Counted from the stretch's first letter, positions 7,222 to 13,959 are shown. The stretch: DNA of 16,571 nucleotides from an uncultured Saprospiraceae bacterium (GCA_938039305.1 CALHUZ010000501.1:1-16571), one strand, 5' to 3'. Made by a program: numbers and translations. The notes: a model not told the origin generated them from the sequence alone.

Positions 7222-7530
7222 ATGAATCAAAAGATTAGGATTAAGCTACGTTCATACGATCACAATTTGGTAGATAAGTCTACTGAGAAGATCGTTAAAA
7301 CCGTGAGGATGAGTGGAGCTGTTGTAACCGGTCCGATTCCGCTGCCCACTGAGAAAGAAGTGTTTACTGTGTTGAAATCACCACACGTAAATAAAAAATC
7401 TCGCGAGCAGTTTCAGTTGAGGACCCACAAGAGGTTGATAGATATTTATACTCCCACCCAACGAACTGTAGACGCACTTTCGAAGTTGGAACTACCCAGT
7501 GGAGTCGATATCCAGGTTAAGCTCTCGTAA
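7222..7530 (+). CDS. rpsJ: 30S ribosomal protein S10
   Basis: S10 belongs to the head of the 30S subunit; in other bacteria it also pairs with NusB in transcription antitermination. The 102 residues match the family length. Typical segments are MNQKIRIKLRSYDHNLVD at the start, GAVVTGPIPLPTEKEVFTVL (31-50) and the conserved end ELPSGVDIQVKL. It opens the S10 operon behind its own promoter. A purine-rich AGAGG lies only a few bases before the ATG, too close for a normal Shine-Dalgarno site. The next gene starts after an unusually long 75-base structured spacer. Confidence 0.99.
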   Translation: MNQKIRIKLRSYDHNLVDKSTEKIVKTVRMSGAVVTGPIPLPTEKEVFTVLKSPHVNKKSREQFQLRTHKRLIDIYTPTQRTVDALSKLELPSGVDIQVKLS

Positions 7531-7554
7531 TATTATTTAAGAAAAATTTTAACG

Positions 7555-7579
7555 TGTTGCGGCTGTATTGGTCGCAATA
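7555..7579 (+). promoter_or_regulatory. RNA hairpin I in the rpsJ-rplC spacer (candidate ribosomal-protein leader)
   Basis: TGTTGCGGCT (7555-7564) can pair with GGTCGCAATA (7570-7579) around a five-base GTATT loop, giving ten pairs of which three are G-U, with a GC-rich core. No T-run follows, so it is not an intrinsic terminator. With hairpin II it fills the longest gap of the cluster, which suggests control of rplC and the genes after it, but this is inferred from structure alone. Confidence 0.5.
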
Positions 7580-7585
7580 GGTTTT

Positions 7586-7600
7586 GATACTAAAAGTATC
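7586..7600 (+). promoter_or_regulatory. RNA hairpin II just before the rplC start codon
   Basis: GATACT (7586-7591) and AGTATC (7595-7600) are a perfect six-pair inverted repeat with an AAA loop, ending five bases before the rplC ATG at 7606. A stem at this place covers the region from which ribosomes load, where genes of this phylum are usually A-rich and open. It may tune rplC translation or bind a regulatory protein. It could also be a chance small palindrome, though its place beside hairpin I argues against this. Confidence 0.5.
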
Positions 7601-7605
7601 TATAA

Positions 7606-8232
7606 ATGAATGGCATTATAGGTAAAAAGCTAGGCATGACTAGTGTCTTCGCAGAAGACGGTAGGAATATCCCTGTGACAGTTATTGACGCAAGTCCTAA
7701 TGTTGTCACACAAGTGAAAGATGAAGAGAAGGATGGATATGCTTCTCTCCAACTGGCTTTCCAAGATCGCAAAGCGAAGAACGTAAGTCAAGCTATGCAA
7801 GGACATTTCAAGAAAGCAGGTACTACTCCTAAGAGTAAGCTTGTTGAGTTTGATATGACAGATTTGGATAAGAACTTGGGTGATACGATATCAGTGGATG
7901 AATTATTCGAAGAAGGAGACAAAGTAAATGTTGTCGGAACTACTAAGGGTAAGGGATTCCAGGGAGTTGTAAAGAGACATGGCTTTCACGGTGTAGGAGA
8001 TGCTACACACGGACAGCACAATAGACAACGTGCCCCTGGTGCGATTGGTGCTTGTGCTACTCCATCGAAAGTTGTTAAAGGCATGAAGATGGGAGGAAGG
8101 ACTGGAACAGATCGAGTCAAGACGAAGAATCTTGAAGTTGTAAAAATATTTGCTGACAAGCACTTGATCCTTATTAAGGGTTGTGTGCCAGGTCATAAAG
8201 GCGCTTACGTAATAGTGGAAAGCCGTAGATAA
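7606..8232 (+). CDS. rplC: 50S ribosomal protein L3
   Basis: L3 binds the 3' domain of 23S rRNA early in assembly and sends an extended loop to the peptidyl-transferase centre. The 208 residues fit the family. The start MNGIIGKKLGMTSVFAEDG, the KGKGFQGVVKRHGF segment (114-127) and the long loop RAPGAIGACATPSKVVKGMK (142-161) are diagnostic. In the loop, the glutamine that PrmB methylates in E. coli (GQNQTPG) is replaced by GACATPS, a form I recall as usual in this phylum. The gene starts after the two-hairpin spacer and its TAA overlaps the rplD ATG by one base (TAATG), so the two are probably translationally coupled. Confidence 0.99.
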   Translation: MNGIIGKKLGMTSVFAEDGRNIPVTVIDASPNVVTQVKDEEKDGYASLQLAFQDRKAKNVSQAMQGHFKKAGTTPKSKLVEFDMTDLDKNLGDTISVDELFEEGDKVNVVGTTKGKGFQGVVKRHGFHGVGDATHGQHNRQRAPGAIGACATPSKVVKGMKMGGRTGTDRVKTKNLEVVKIFADKHLILIKGCVPGHKGAYVIVESRR

Positions 8233-8867
8233 TGAAGTTAGATATATTAGATACAGACGGTAAATCTACTGGACGTTCATTAGAACTTCCACAGGATGTA
8301 TTTGGCATAGAGCCGAATGAGCACGCTATGTACTTAGCTGTTAAGCAGTACAATGCTCACCAACGCCAAGGGACACACAAGTCTAAGGAGAGAGGAGAGA
8401 TAGCGGGTTCTACAAGAAAGATAAAGAGACAGAAGGGTACTGGTACTGCAAGAGCAGGATCTATCAAGAGTCCAATCTTTAGAGGAGGAGGTCGCATATT
8501 CGGCCCAAGACCGCGCAAGTATGTTATTAAGTTGAATAAGAAGGTTAGTAGATTGGCAAGAGCGAGTGCTCTTACTCAGAAATTAGCTCAAGGAGAAATC
8601 AAAGTGATGGAAGACTTCACGATGGAGGCTCCACAGACTTCGGCTTTGGCAGGTATTGTTAACAATGTTGCCGGACCTACTAAAAGTCTTTTAGTAACAG
8701 CGGACTATGATAAGAACGTGTATTTGTCAGGTAGGAACTTACCTAAGACAGGTGTCGTAAGAGCTGGTGATCTCAATACTTTTTCAATATTGAATTGTAA
8801 GAGTTTGATCCTCACAGAGAGTTCAATTGCAAAAATTGCATCATCATTCACAACCGAAGGAGAATAG
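8232..8867 (+). CDS. rplD: 50S ribosomal protein L4
   Basis: L4 binds 23S rRNA, and its loop lines the narrow part of the peptide exit tunnel. In E. coli it also represses the S10 operon. The protein has 211 residues, with the tunnel loop at about 62-92 (RQKGTGTARAGSIKSPIFRG, then GGRIFGPRPR), where macrolide-resistance changes occur in other species; no obvious change is seen. The C-terminal globular part is ordinary. It overlaps rplC by one base and ends one base before rplW. Whether L4 acts on the hairpins before rplC is an open question. Confidence 0.98.
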   Translation: MKLDILDTDGKSTGRSLELPQDVFGIEPNEHAMYLAVKQYNAHQRQGTHKSKERGEIAGSTRKIKRQKGTGTARAGSIKSPIFRGGGRIFGPRPRKYVIKLNKKVSRLARASALTQKLAQGEIKVMEDFTMEAPQTSALAGIVNNVAGPTKSLLVTADYDKNVYLSGRNLPKTGVVRAGDLNTFSILNCKSLILTESSIAKIASSFTTEGE

Positions 8868-8868
8868 G

Positions 8869-9165
8869 ATGGCAAAGCAGATAATAATAAAGCCTCTCAT
8901 AACTGAGAAGAGTGAGAATCTCTCTGAGAATCTTGTACAATACTCTTTCGTAGTTAACAAAGCGGCAAATAAGATAGAGATCAGATCAGCGGTAGAAAAG
9001 ATGTACGGAGTAACTGTAGAGTCAGTTAATACGCTAATCATGCCAGGTAAGTCTAAAGTTAAGAATACCAGATCTGGAATTCAAAAAGGTAGAAAACCTT
9101 CTTTCAAAAAGGCGATTGTAAGATTGTCAGAAGGAGAGGAAATTGATTTCTTCGGAGATATATAA
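8869..9165 (+). CDS. rplW: 50S ribosomal protein L23
   Basis: L23 sits at the tunnel exit and is the docking site for trigger factor and the signal recognition particle. The start chosen is the ATG at 8869 (MAKQIIIKPLITEKSE), giving 98 residues, the usual length. A longer frame from a TTG at 8827 would overlap rplD by 41 bases and add 14 unconserved residues, so it is rejected. AAGGAG at 8857-8862, six bases before the ATG, is the clearest Shine-Dalgarno-like sequence in the window, though it also encodes the last codons of rplD. The basic segment KNTRSGIQKGRKPSFKKA matches the rRNA-binding loop. Confidence 0.97.
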   Translation: MAKQIIIKPLITEKSENLSENLVQYSFVVNKAANKIEIRSAVEKMYGVTVESVNTLIMPGKSKVKNTRSGIQKGRKPSFKKAIVRLSEGEEIDFFGDI

Positions 9166-9174
9166 TTGTAGAAG

Positions 9175-9993
9175 ATGGCTATTAAAAAGTATAATCCTAT
9201 AACTCCTGGTCTAAGACAAAAAGCTACAGTTGACTATAGCGAACTGTCTAAGGATAAACCAGAGAAGTCTTTGATCACAAAGCTGCACAAGTCAGGCGGT
9301 CGTAACCACGACGGTAAAATGACTATGCGTCACAGAGGTGGTGGTCACAAGAGGAGATATAGAATCATTGATTTCAAAAGAGAAAATCACGGTATTGAAG
9401 GGGAAGTGACTTCACTACAGTACGATCCTAATAGAACAGCTTTTATAGCGCTTGTGGATTATAATGGTGATAAGAGATATATCGTTGCACCTAATAAGTT
9501 GAAAGTAGGAGATAAGATTGTTTCTGGACCAGGTTCGGCTCCAACAATTGGAAATGCTCTACCTCTTTCTGAGATTCCTTTAGGTTCTGCTATACATGCA
9601 GTTGAGATGACGCCAGGTAAAGGGGCGGCATTGGTGAGAGGAGCAGGAACATCTGCTACATTGATGGGTAAGGAAGGAAAGTACTGCGTTGTAAAATTAC
9701 CTTCGGGAGAAGTAAGAAGAATCTTATCTGTTTGTAAGGCAACGATGGGAACAACATCTAATCCTGATCATGGTCTTAAAGTGCTTGGTAAAGCCGGTAC
9801 GAGAAGACATATGGGAAGAAGGCCTAGAGTAAGAGGTGTTGCTATGAACCCTGTCGATCACCCAATGGGAGGTGGAGAAGGAAAATCTTCTGGAGGACAC
9901 CCGAGATCTCGTACAGGTATTATGGCAAAAGGTCAGAAGACGAGAAAGAAGAAGCACTCTGATAAATTAATCATTACAAAGCGTAAAAAGTAA
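9175..9993 (+). CDS. rplB: 50S ribosomal protein L2
   Basis: L2 is a primary 23S rRNA-binding protein needed for subunit association and peptidyl-transferase function. The 272 residues are close to E. coli's 273. The N-terminal SGGRNHDGKMTMRHRGGGHK (40-59), central EYDPNR-like LQYDPNRTAFIALV (81-94) and the motif GVAMNPVDHPMGGGEG (221-236) are diagnostic. H229 aligns with the histidine important for catalysis in E. coli. The next histidine of the usual HPHGGG is methionine here, which I recall as common in Bacteroidota. The end is strongly basic. It follows rplW by nine bases and precedes rpsS by five. Confidence 0.99.
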   Translation: MAIKKYNPITPGLRQKATVDYSELSKDKPEKSLITKLHKSGGRNHDGKMTMRHRGGGHKRRYRIIDFKRENHGIEGEVTSLQYDPNRTAFIALVDYNGDKRYIVAPNKLKVGDKIVSGPGSAPTIGNALPLSEIPLGSAIHAVEMTPGKGAALVRGAGTSATLMGKEGKYCVVKLPSGEVRRILSVCKATMGTTSNPDHGLKVLGKAGTRRHMGRRPRVRGVAMNPVDHPMGGGEGKSSGGHPRSRTGIMAKGQKTRKKKHSDKLIITKRKK

Positions 9994-9998
9994 TATAA

Positions 9999-10265
9999 AT
10001 GGCAAGATCACTAAAGAAAGGGCCTTACGTTTTTCATAAGCTGATAACGAAAATGGAGAAAGCGCAGGCTTCATCCAAAAAGACAGTCATCAAGACTTGG
10101 GCACGTGGTTCTATGATAACGCCAGATATGGTAGGTCAGACGATAGCGGTGCATAATGGTAAGACCTTTATTCCTGTGTTTTTAACAGAGAATATGGTGG
10201 GCCATAAATTAGGTGAATTTTCTCCGACACGTACTTATAGAGGACACGGAGGTAATAGAAAGTAA
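9999..10265 (+). CDS. rpsS: 30S ribosomal protein S19
   Basis: S19 lies in the head of the small subunit, forms a complex with S13 and contacts the A-site tRNA and the inter-subunit bridge. The 88 residues show the conserved start MARSLKKGPYV, the TWARGSMITPDMVGQTIAVH core and GHKLGEFSPTRTYRGHGG near the end. Length is slightly below E. coli's 92, normal for the family. It sits in the standard place between rplB and rplV and ends one base before the rplV start codon. Confidence 0.98.
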   Translation: MARSLKKGPYVFHKLITKMEKAQASSKKTVIKTWARGSMITPDMVGQTIAVHNGKTFIPVFLTENMVGHKLGEFSPTRTYRGHGGNRK

Positions 10266-10266
10266 T

Positions 10267-10662
10267 ATGGAGGCAGTAGCTAAATTGAAAAATTGTCCGA
10301 TGTCTGCACGCAAGATGCGCAAGGTGATAGACATGATAAGAGGGAAGTCAGTTGATGATGCCCTTAATATTCTAAAGTTTTCAAGACAGGAAGCTTCTAC
10401 ATGGGCTGAGAAAGTATTGCTTTCAGCTGTAGCTAACTGGGAAGATAGATCTGAAGGTGGATATAGCGCGGCAGACTATGATCTTAAGGTGAAGACTGTA
10501 TTTGTCGGTGAAGGAACGATGTTGAAGAGATTCAGACCTGCACCACAAGGAAGAGCAATGAGAATTCGTAAGAGAACGAATCACCTCACACTTATAGTAG
10601 AGAATACTTTAGAAACTAATAACGAATCCAAAGGCGCCTCTTCATCAGAGGAAGAAGAATAA
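10267..10662 (+). CDS. rplV: 50S ribosomal protein L22
   Basis: L22 contacts all domains of 23S rRNA, and its beta hairpin lines the exit tunnel beside L4. The start is the ATG at 10267, one base after rpsS, giving 131 residues beginning MEAVAKLKNCPMSARKMR. A GTG at 10213 would overlap rpsS by 53 bases and is rejected. The tunnel hairpin lies at about 88-105 (RFRPAPQGRAMRIRKRTN). Compared with E. coli (110 residues) there is an acidic C-terminal extension, NNESKGASSSEEEE (118-131), which is unusual for an RNA-binding protein but is low-complexity and likely disordered at the ribosome surface. Confidence 0.97.
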   Translation: MEAVAKLKNCPMSARKMRKVIDMIRGKSVDDALNILKFSRQEASTWAEKVLLSAVANWEDRSEGGYSAADYDLKVKTVFVGEGTMLKRFRPAPQGRAMRIRKRTNHLTLIVENTLETNNESKGASSSEEEE

Positions 10663-10667
10663 TTAAT

Positions 10668-11420
10668 ATGGGTCAAAAAACGAATCCAATAGGTAATAGA
10701 TTAGGAATCATCCGCGGATGGGACTCTAATTGGTTCGGTGGGCCGAACATGGGCGAAAAAGTTGTCCAAGACGAGCGCATCAGAAGATATCTTAAAGCTC
10801 GTATCACAAAAGGTGGAGTAGCAAGAGTTGTTATAGAGCGTACTTTAAAGCGTATCACATTAACGATACACACTTCTCGCCCAGGTATTATCATTGGTAA
10901 AGGTGGTAGTGAGGTAGATTTGATAAGAGAGGAGCTTAAGAAAATAACGAACTTCGATATTCAGATCAACATTGTTGAGATTAGAAAGCCGGAATTAGAT
11001 GCCACTATAGTTGCTGAGTCAGTTGCAAAGCAGTTAGAAGGTAGAGTAAACTTTAGAAGAGCTATCAAGATGGCGATTCAGTCCACTATGAGAGCAGGAG
11101 CTCAAGGAGTGAAGATTAGAATCAGTGGTAGATTAAATGGTGCGGAGATGGCACGAACTGAGGAGTTTAAGGATGGTCGTATTCCATTGCACACTTTTAG
11201 AGCAGATATTGATTATTCTTTACAAGAAGCATTGACTGTCTACGGAAAGATTGGTATCAAATGCTGGATCTGTAAAGGAGAGGTATTAGGTAAGAGAGAT
11301 TTGTCACCTAATGTAGGTGTGGACACAGATAAGAGAGGTGGCAAAGGCGGTGGAAATCGTGGTGGAGGTAGACGCCAAGGTGGCGGAGGCGGAAGAGGCC
11401 GAGGTGGAGATAGAAGATAG
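10668..11420 (+). CDS. rpsC: 30S ribosomal protein S3 with an RGG-rich C-terminal tail
   Basis: S3 lies at the mRNA entry channel and contributes to mRNA unwinding. The 250 residues begin MGQKTNPIGNRLG. A KH RNA-binding domain with GIIIGKGG (73-80) is followed by the conserved C-terminal domain (ISGRLNGAEMARTE, 152-165; KGEVLGKRDLSPN, 203-215). The last 30 residues (about 221-250) are almost only Gly and Arg with Lys and Asp, in RGG-like repeats. C-terminal tails of S3 vary between bacteria, and this one would lie on the solvent side. Five bases separate it from rplV; a 38-base gap follows. Confidence 0.98.
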   Translation: MGQKTNPIGNRLGIIRGWDSNWFGGPNMGEKVVQDERIRRYLKARITKGGVARVVIERTLKRITLTIHTSRPGIIIGKGGSEVDLIREELKKITNFDIQINIVEIRKPELDATIVAESVAKQLEGRVNFRRAIKMAIQSTMRAGAQGVKIRISGRLNGAEMARTEEFKDGRIPLHTFRADIDYSLQEALTVYGKIGIKCWICKGEVLGKRDLSPNVGVDTDKRGGKGGGNRGGGRRQGGGGGRGRGGDRR

Positions 11421-11450
11421 ATAGTAATTATTTTAGAAGATAACTTAAGA

Positions 11451-11468
11451 GCAGTAACATGTTACAGC
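11451..11468 (+). promoter_or_regulatory. Palindrome centred on the rplP start codon
   Basis: GTAACATGTTAC (11454-11465) is a perfect 12-base palindrome whose centre is the rplP ATG (11459-11461); the outer GC/GC pairs extend it to 18 bases with one A-A mismatch. In RNA it would form a GUAA/UUAC stem presenting CAUG as the loop. The right half also encodes the conserved Met-Leu-Gln start of L16, so only the left half is free to vary. Function is unproven. Confidence 0.35.
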
Positions 11469-11878
11469 CAAAACGGACGAAATATAGAAAAATGCAGAAA
11501 GGCCGCAACAGGGGCCTTGCATACAGAGGAAGTACAATTGACTTTGGGTCATTTGCATTGAAAGCTGTTACTGCTGGTAGATTGACAAGTCGTCAGATAG
11601 AGTCAGCTCGTATCGCGATGACGAGGTATATGAAAAGAGAGGGTAAGGTTTGGATCAGAGTATTTCCAGATAAGCCGATCACATCTAAGCCGCAAGAAGT
11701 ACGTATGGGAAAGGGTAAAGGAGCTCTTGATCATTACGTAGCACAAATAAAGCCAGGTAAGATACTATTCGAGATGGATGGTGTGCCTAAAGAAGTAGCT
11801 GTTGAGGCACTTCGATTAGCGGCTCAAAAGTTGCCTGTATTAACAAGAACTGTAACACGTATAGACTACGTAGAATAA
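11459..11878 (+). CDS. rplP: 50S ribosomal protein L16
   Basis: L16 is a late-assembling protein near the A site and the 5S rRNA, needed for peptidyl-transferase activity. The 139 residues start with the diagnostic MLQPKRTKYRKMQKGRNRG. The segment DKPITSKPQEVRMGKGKGAL (71-90) contains the conserved loop; R82 corresponds to the arginine hydroxylated by YcfD in E. coli. It follows rpsC after 38 bases without a promoter match and precedes rpmC by six bases. The start codon is the centre of a short palindrome, described separately. Confidence 0.99.
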   Translation: MLQPKRTKYRKMQKGRNRGLAYRGSTIDFGSFALKAVTAGRLTSRQIESARIAMTRYMKREGKVWIRVFPDKPITSKPQEVRMGKGKGALDHYVAQIKPGKILFEMDGVPKEVAVEALRLAAQKLPVLTRTVTRIDYVE

Positions 11879-11884
11879 GATATT

Positions 11885-12139
11885 ATGGCGTCTAAGAAGT
11901 TTTTAGAATTAGGTGATATGACACCGGAGCAAGTTCAGAGTGAATATGATATCACTGTGAATGCTTACAACAAGATGAAGATGGATCATGCGATCAAAGG
12001 TCTTGAGAATCCTCTTACACTAAGAGAGGCAAGAAGAGATGTCGCAAGATTGTCAACTGAGTTGCGTAGAAGACAACTAACAGAAGTGGCTCCCGAGTCA
12101 CGATCAAGAATTCGTGCACGTAGAAGGAGAAACAAATAA
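11885..12139 (+). CDS. rpmC: 50S ribosomal protein L29
   Basis: L29 is a small helical protein at the tunnel exit next to L23. The 84-residue product is longer than E. coli's 63. The core is recognisable by ENPLTLREARRDVARLSTEL (41-60) with the following RRRQL, the family's helical hairpin signature. The C-terminal extension ends in a run of arginines (about 73-84, RIRARRRRNK). Identification rests on this motif and on the position between rplP and rpsQ, which is invariant in bacteria. Five bases separate it from rpsQ. Confidence 0.95.
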   Translation: MASKKFLELGDMTPEQVQSEYDITVNAYNKMKMDHAIKGLENPLTLREARRDVARLSTELRRRQLTEVAPESRSRIRARRRRNK

Positions 12140-12144
12140 CGGCA

Positions 12145-12396
12145 ATGGAGAATAATAAAAAGCAGATCGTAGGTGTCGTGACAAGCACAAAAATGGATAA
12201 AACCATTGCTGTCAAAGTTGAAAGAAGACTAAAGCACCCTATTTACGGAAAGTATATCCGTAAGTCTAACAAGTTTTTAGCTCACGATGAGACTAATGAT
12301 TGTAATGAGGGTGATACAGTAAAGATCATTGAATCACGACCGTTAAGTCGTAGAAAGAGATGGTCATTAGTAGAAGTTATTGAAAGGGCTAAATAA
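12145..12396 (+). CDS. rpsQ: 30S ribosomal protein S17
   Basis: S17 is an early-binding small-subunit protein with an OB fold that contacts the 5' domain of 16S rRNA. The 83 residues are close to E. coli's 84. The motifs VGVVTSTKMDKTIAVKVER (9-27), HPIYGKYIRKSNKFLAHDE (31-49) and GDTVKIIESRPLSRRKRW (56-73) are all as expected. It stands between rpmC and rplN with gaps of five and nine bases. The start codon follows the sequence ACGGCA with no Shine-Dalgarno match, in line with most genes here. Confidence 0.98.
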   Translation: MENNKKQIVGVVTSTKMDKTIAVKVERRLKHPIYGKYIRKSNKFLAHDETNDCNEGDTVKIIESRPLSRRKRWSLVEVIERAK

Positions 12397-12405
12397 TTAA
12401 GTAAA

Positions 12406-12771
12406 ATGATTCAGCAGGAGTCAAGATTAGATGTTGCGGATAACTCAGGTGCCAAAAAGGTACTTTGTATCCGAGTTCTTGGAGGATCCAAGAGAAGATA
12501 TGCTTCTATAGGGGACACAATAGTGGTCACTGTGAAAGAATCTGCTCCAGGTGGTCTTAAGAAAGGTACGGTATCACAAGCAGTTGTGGTTCGTGTTAAG
12601 AAAGAGATCCGCAGAAAGGATGGCTCATACATAAGATTCGATGACAACGCAGTTGTCCTTTTGAATGCAGGTGGTGAACCAAGAGGAACAAGAATATTTG
12701 GACCTGTGGCTCGTGAGCTTCGTGATAAGGATTTCATGAGAATTGTATCACTTGCCCCAGAGGTACTATAA
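12406..12771 (+). CDS. rplN: 50S ribosomal protein L14
   Basis: L14 lies at the subunit interface, forms bridges to 16S rRNA and is the binding place of the silencing factor RsfS. The 121 residues are one of the best-conserved sequences in the cluster: MIQQESRLDVADNSGAKKV at the start, GDTIVVTVKESAPGG (37-51), and GEPRGTRIFGPVARELRDK near the end. It is the first gene of the classical spc operon, but the preceding gap of nine bases has no promoter match, so here it is continuous with the S10 genes. Confidence 0.99.
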   Translation: MIQQESRLDVADNSGAKKVLCIRVLGGSKRRYASIGDTIVVTVKESAPGGLKKGTVSQAVVVRVKKEIRRKDGSYIRFDDNAVVLLNAGGEPRGTRIFGPVARELRDKDFMRIVSLAPEVL

Positions 12772-12780
12772 ATTAATATA

Positions 12781-13113
12781 ATGAGTAAGAATAGATTTGC
12801 TCCTAAGCTTCATGTTAAAAAAGGTGACACTGTACAAGTGATCGCTGGAGCTTACAAAGGCGTTCAAGGTGAAGTACTCGAAGTACTTGTTAAGAAGTCG
12901 AGAGTTGTGATAGATGGTGTTAACCTTCGTAAGAAGCACACAAAACCAACTAACGATCAGCCAGGAGGTATCAATGAGATAAATGCACCTATTCATATTT
13001 CTAATGTCCTATTGTTGGATCCTAAGTCAGGAACACCAACGAGAATAGGAAGAAAAGAAGTAGATGGTAAGAGTGTGAGATTTTCTAAAAAGTCAGGTGA
13101 AATCATAGCATAA
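12781..13113 (+). CDS. rplX: 50S ribosomal protein L24
   Basis: L24 is an assembly-initiator protein that binds the 5' end of 23S rRNA and lies near the tunnel exit. The 110 residues contain a KOW motif at about 13-40 (KKGDTVQVIAGAYKGVQGEV) and the typical VNLRKKHTKP (47-56) and INAPIHISNVLLLDP (67-81). Its TAA overlaps the rplE ATG by one base (TAATG at 13111-13115), which suggests translational coupling. Confidence 0.98.
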   Translation: MSKNRFAPKLHVKKGDTVQVIAGAYKGVQGEVLEVLVKKSRVVIDGVNLRKKHTKPTNDQPGGINEINAPIHISNVLLLDPKSGTPTRIGRKEVDGKSVRFSKKSGEIIA

Positions 13114-13676
13114 TGTCGTACGTATCAAGATTACAGACGCACTATAAAGAAGTGGTTAGTCCTCAGATGATGGAGGAGTTTAAGTACAGCTCCGTTATGG
13201 AGATTCCTAAACTTCAGAAGATTTGTATTAACCAAGGTATTGGTGGTGCTACTCAGGATAAGAAATTAGTGGAAGCAGCTCTTAATGAGATGACAGCTAT
13301 CTCAGGTCAGAAGGCGGTGCCAACTAAAGCTAAGAAGTCGGTCTCTAACTTTAACTTGAGAGAAGATATGACTATTGGTTCAAGAGTAACTTTGAGATCT
13401 CAACAGATGTATGAATTTTTGGATAGACTACTTGCAGTAGCACTTCCAAGGGTAAGAGATTTTAGAGGTATTAACGATAAGTCATTCGACGGAAGAGGAA
13501 ACTATACTCTTGGGATAAAGGAGCAAATTATTTTTCCTGAGATAGATATTGACAAGGTGAATAACATAACAGGTTTGGACATCACATTTGTTACATCTGC
13601 GAAGAACGACAAAGAAGCATACGCACTCCTTAAAGGAATGGGAATGCCATTTAAAAATAGAAATATAGCTGAATAA
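13113..13676 (+). CDS. rplE: 50S ribosomal protein L5
   Basis: L5 is part of the 5S rRNA-protein complex in the central protuberance and contacts P-site tRNA. The 187 residues show the usual features: YKEVVSPQMMEEFKYSSVME near the start, KICINQGIGGATQDKK, the conserved AVPTKAKKSVSNFNLREDM segment, and FPEIDIDKVNNITGLDITFV towards the end. It overlaps rplX by one base. In E. coli, S8 represses the spc operon through a helix at this gene's start; I did not find a convincing equivalent. One base separates it from rpsN. Confidence 0.99.
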   Translation: MSYVSRLQTHYKEVVSPQMMEEFKYSSVMEIPKLQKICINQGIGGATQDKKLVEAALNEMTAISGQKAVPTKAKKSVSNFNLREDMTIGSRVTLRSQQMYEFLDRLLAVALPRVRDFRGINDKSFDGRGNYTLGIKEQIIFPEIDIDKVNNITGLDITFVTSAKNDKEAYALLKGMGMPFKNRNIAE

Positions 13677-13677
13677 C

Positions 13678-13947
13678 ATGGCGAAAAAGTCTGTAATAGC
13701 AAGGGAAGCAAAGCGCAAGAGAATGGTAGCAAAGTATGCTGATCTACGCAAAGCATTAAAGGAAGCAGGAGATTATGAAGCACTTGATAAGTTGCCTCGA
13801 AATGCTTCACCAGTAAGATTGCACAATCGTTGCAAGTTGACTGGAAGACCTAAGGGTTATATGAGAAGATTTGGAATCAATAGAGTCACTTTTAGAGAGA
13901 TGGCTTTATCAGGGAAGATTCCTGGAATTACAAAGGCAAGCTGGTAA
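13678..13947 (+). CDS. rpsN: 30S ribosomal protein S14, zinc-free type
   Basis: S14 belongs to the head of the 30S subunit, near S10 and S3. The 89-residue product is the long form that lacks the zinc-binding Cys-X2-Cys pairs: only one cysteine (C52) is present. The C-terminal signature RNRCKLTGRPKGYMRRFG-like segment (here LHNRCKLTGRPKGYMRRFGI, 48-67) and the ending GKIPGITKASW are diagnostic. Because the main operon copy is zinc-free, the organism may or may not also hold a second, zinc-dependent copy; this window cannot show it. The gap to rpsH is 12 bases. Confidence 0.99.
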   Translation: MAKKSVIAREAKRKRMVAKYADLRKALKEAGDYEALDKLPRNASPVRLHNRCKLTGRPKGYMRRFGINRVTFREMALSGKIPGITKASW

Positions 13948-13959
13948 ACTTAGAATAAT

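Noticed and set aside
7557..7586. A third promoter before rplC (TTG, 18 bases, TAGGTTTTG)
   Set aside because: The -7 part has one T too many for TAnnTTTG, the spacing is short, and the same bases form hairpin I.
8031..8108. Loss of the PrmB-methylated glutamine in L3 as a mutation
   Set aside because: The GACATPS loop form is, as far as I recall, typical of the phylum and the surrounding loop is intact, so this is lineage variation.
8827..9165. A longer L23 starting at TTG 8827
   Set aside because: It would overlap rplD by 41 bases and add residues unlike the family; the ATG at 8869 gives the conserved N-terminus and has AAGGAG at good spacing.
9859..9879. HPMGGG instead of HPHGGG in L2 as a damaged active residue
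   Set aside because: The functionally important histidine is the first one (H229), which is present; the methionine form is, as I recall, usual in Bacteroidota.
10213..10662. A longer L22 starting at GTG 10213
   Set aside because: It would overlap rpsS by 53 bases; the ATG at 10267, one base after the rpsS stop, gives the conserved start.
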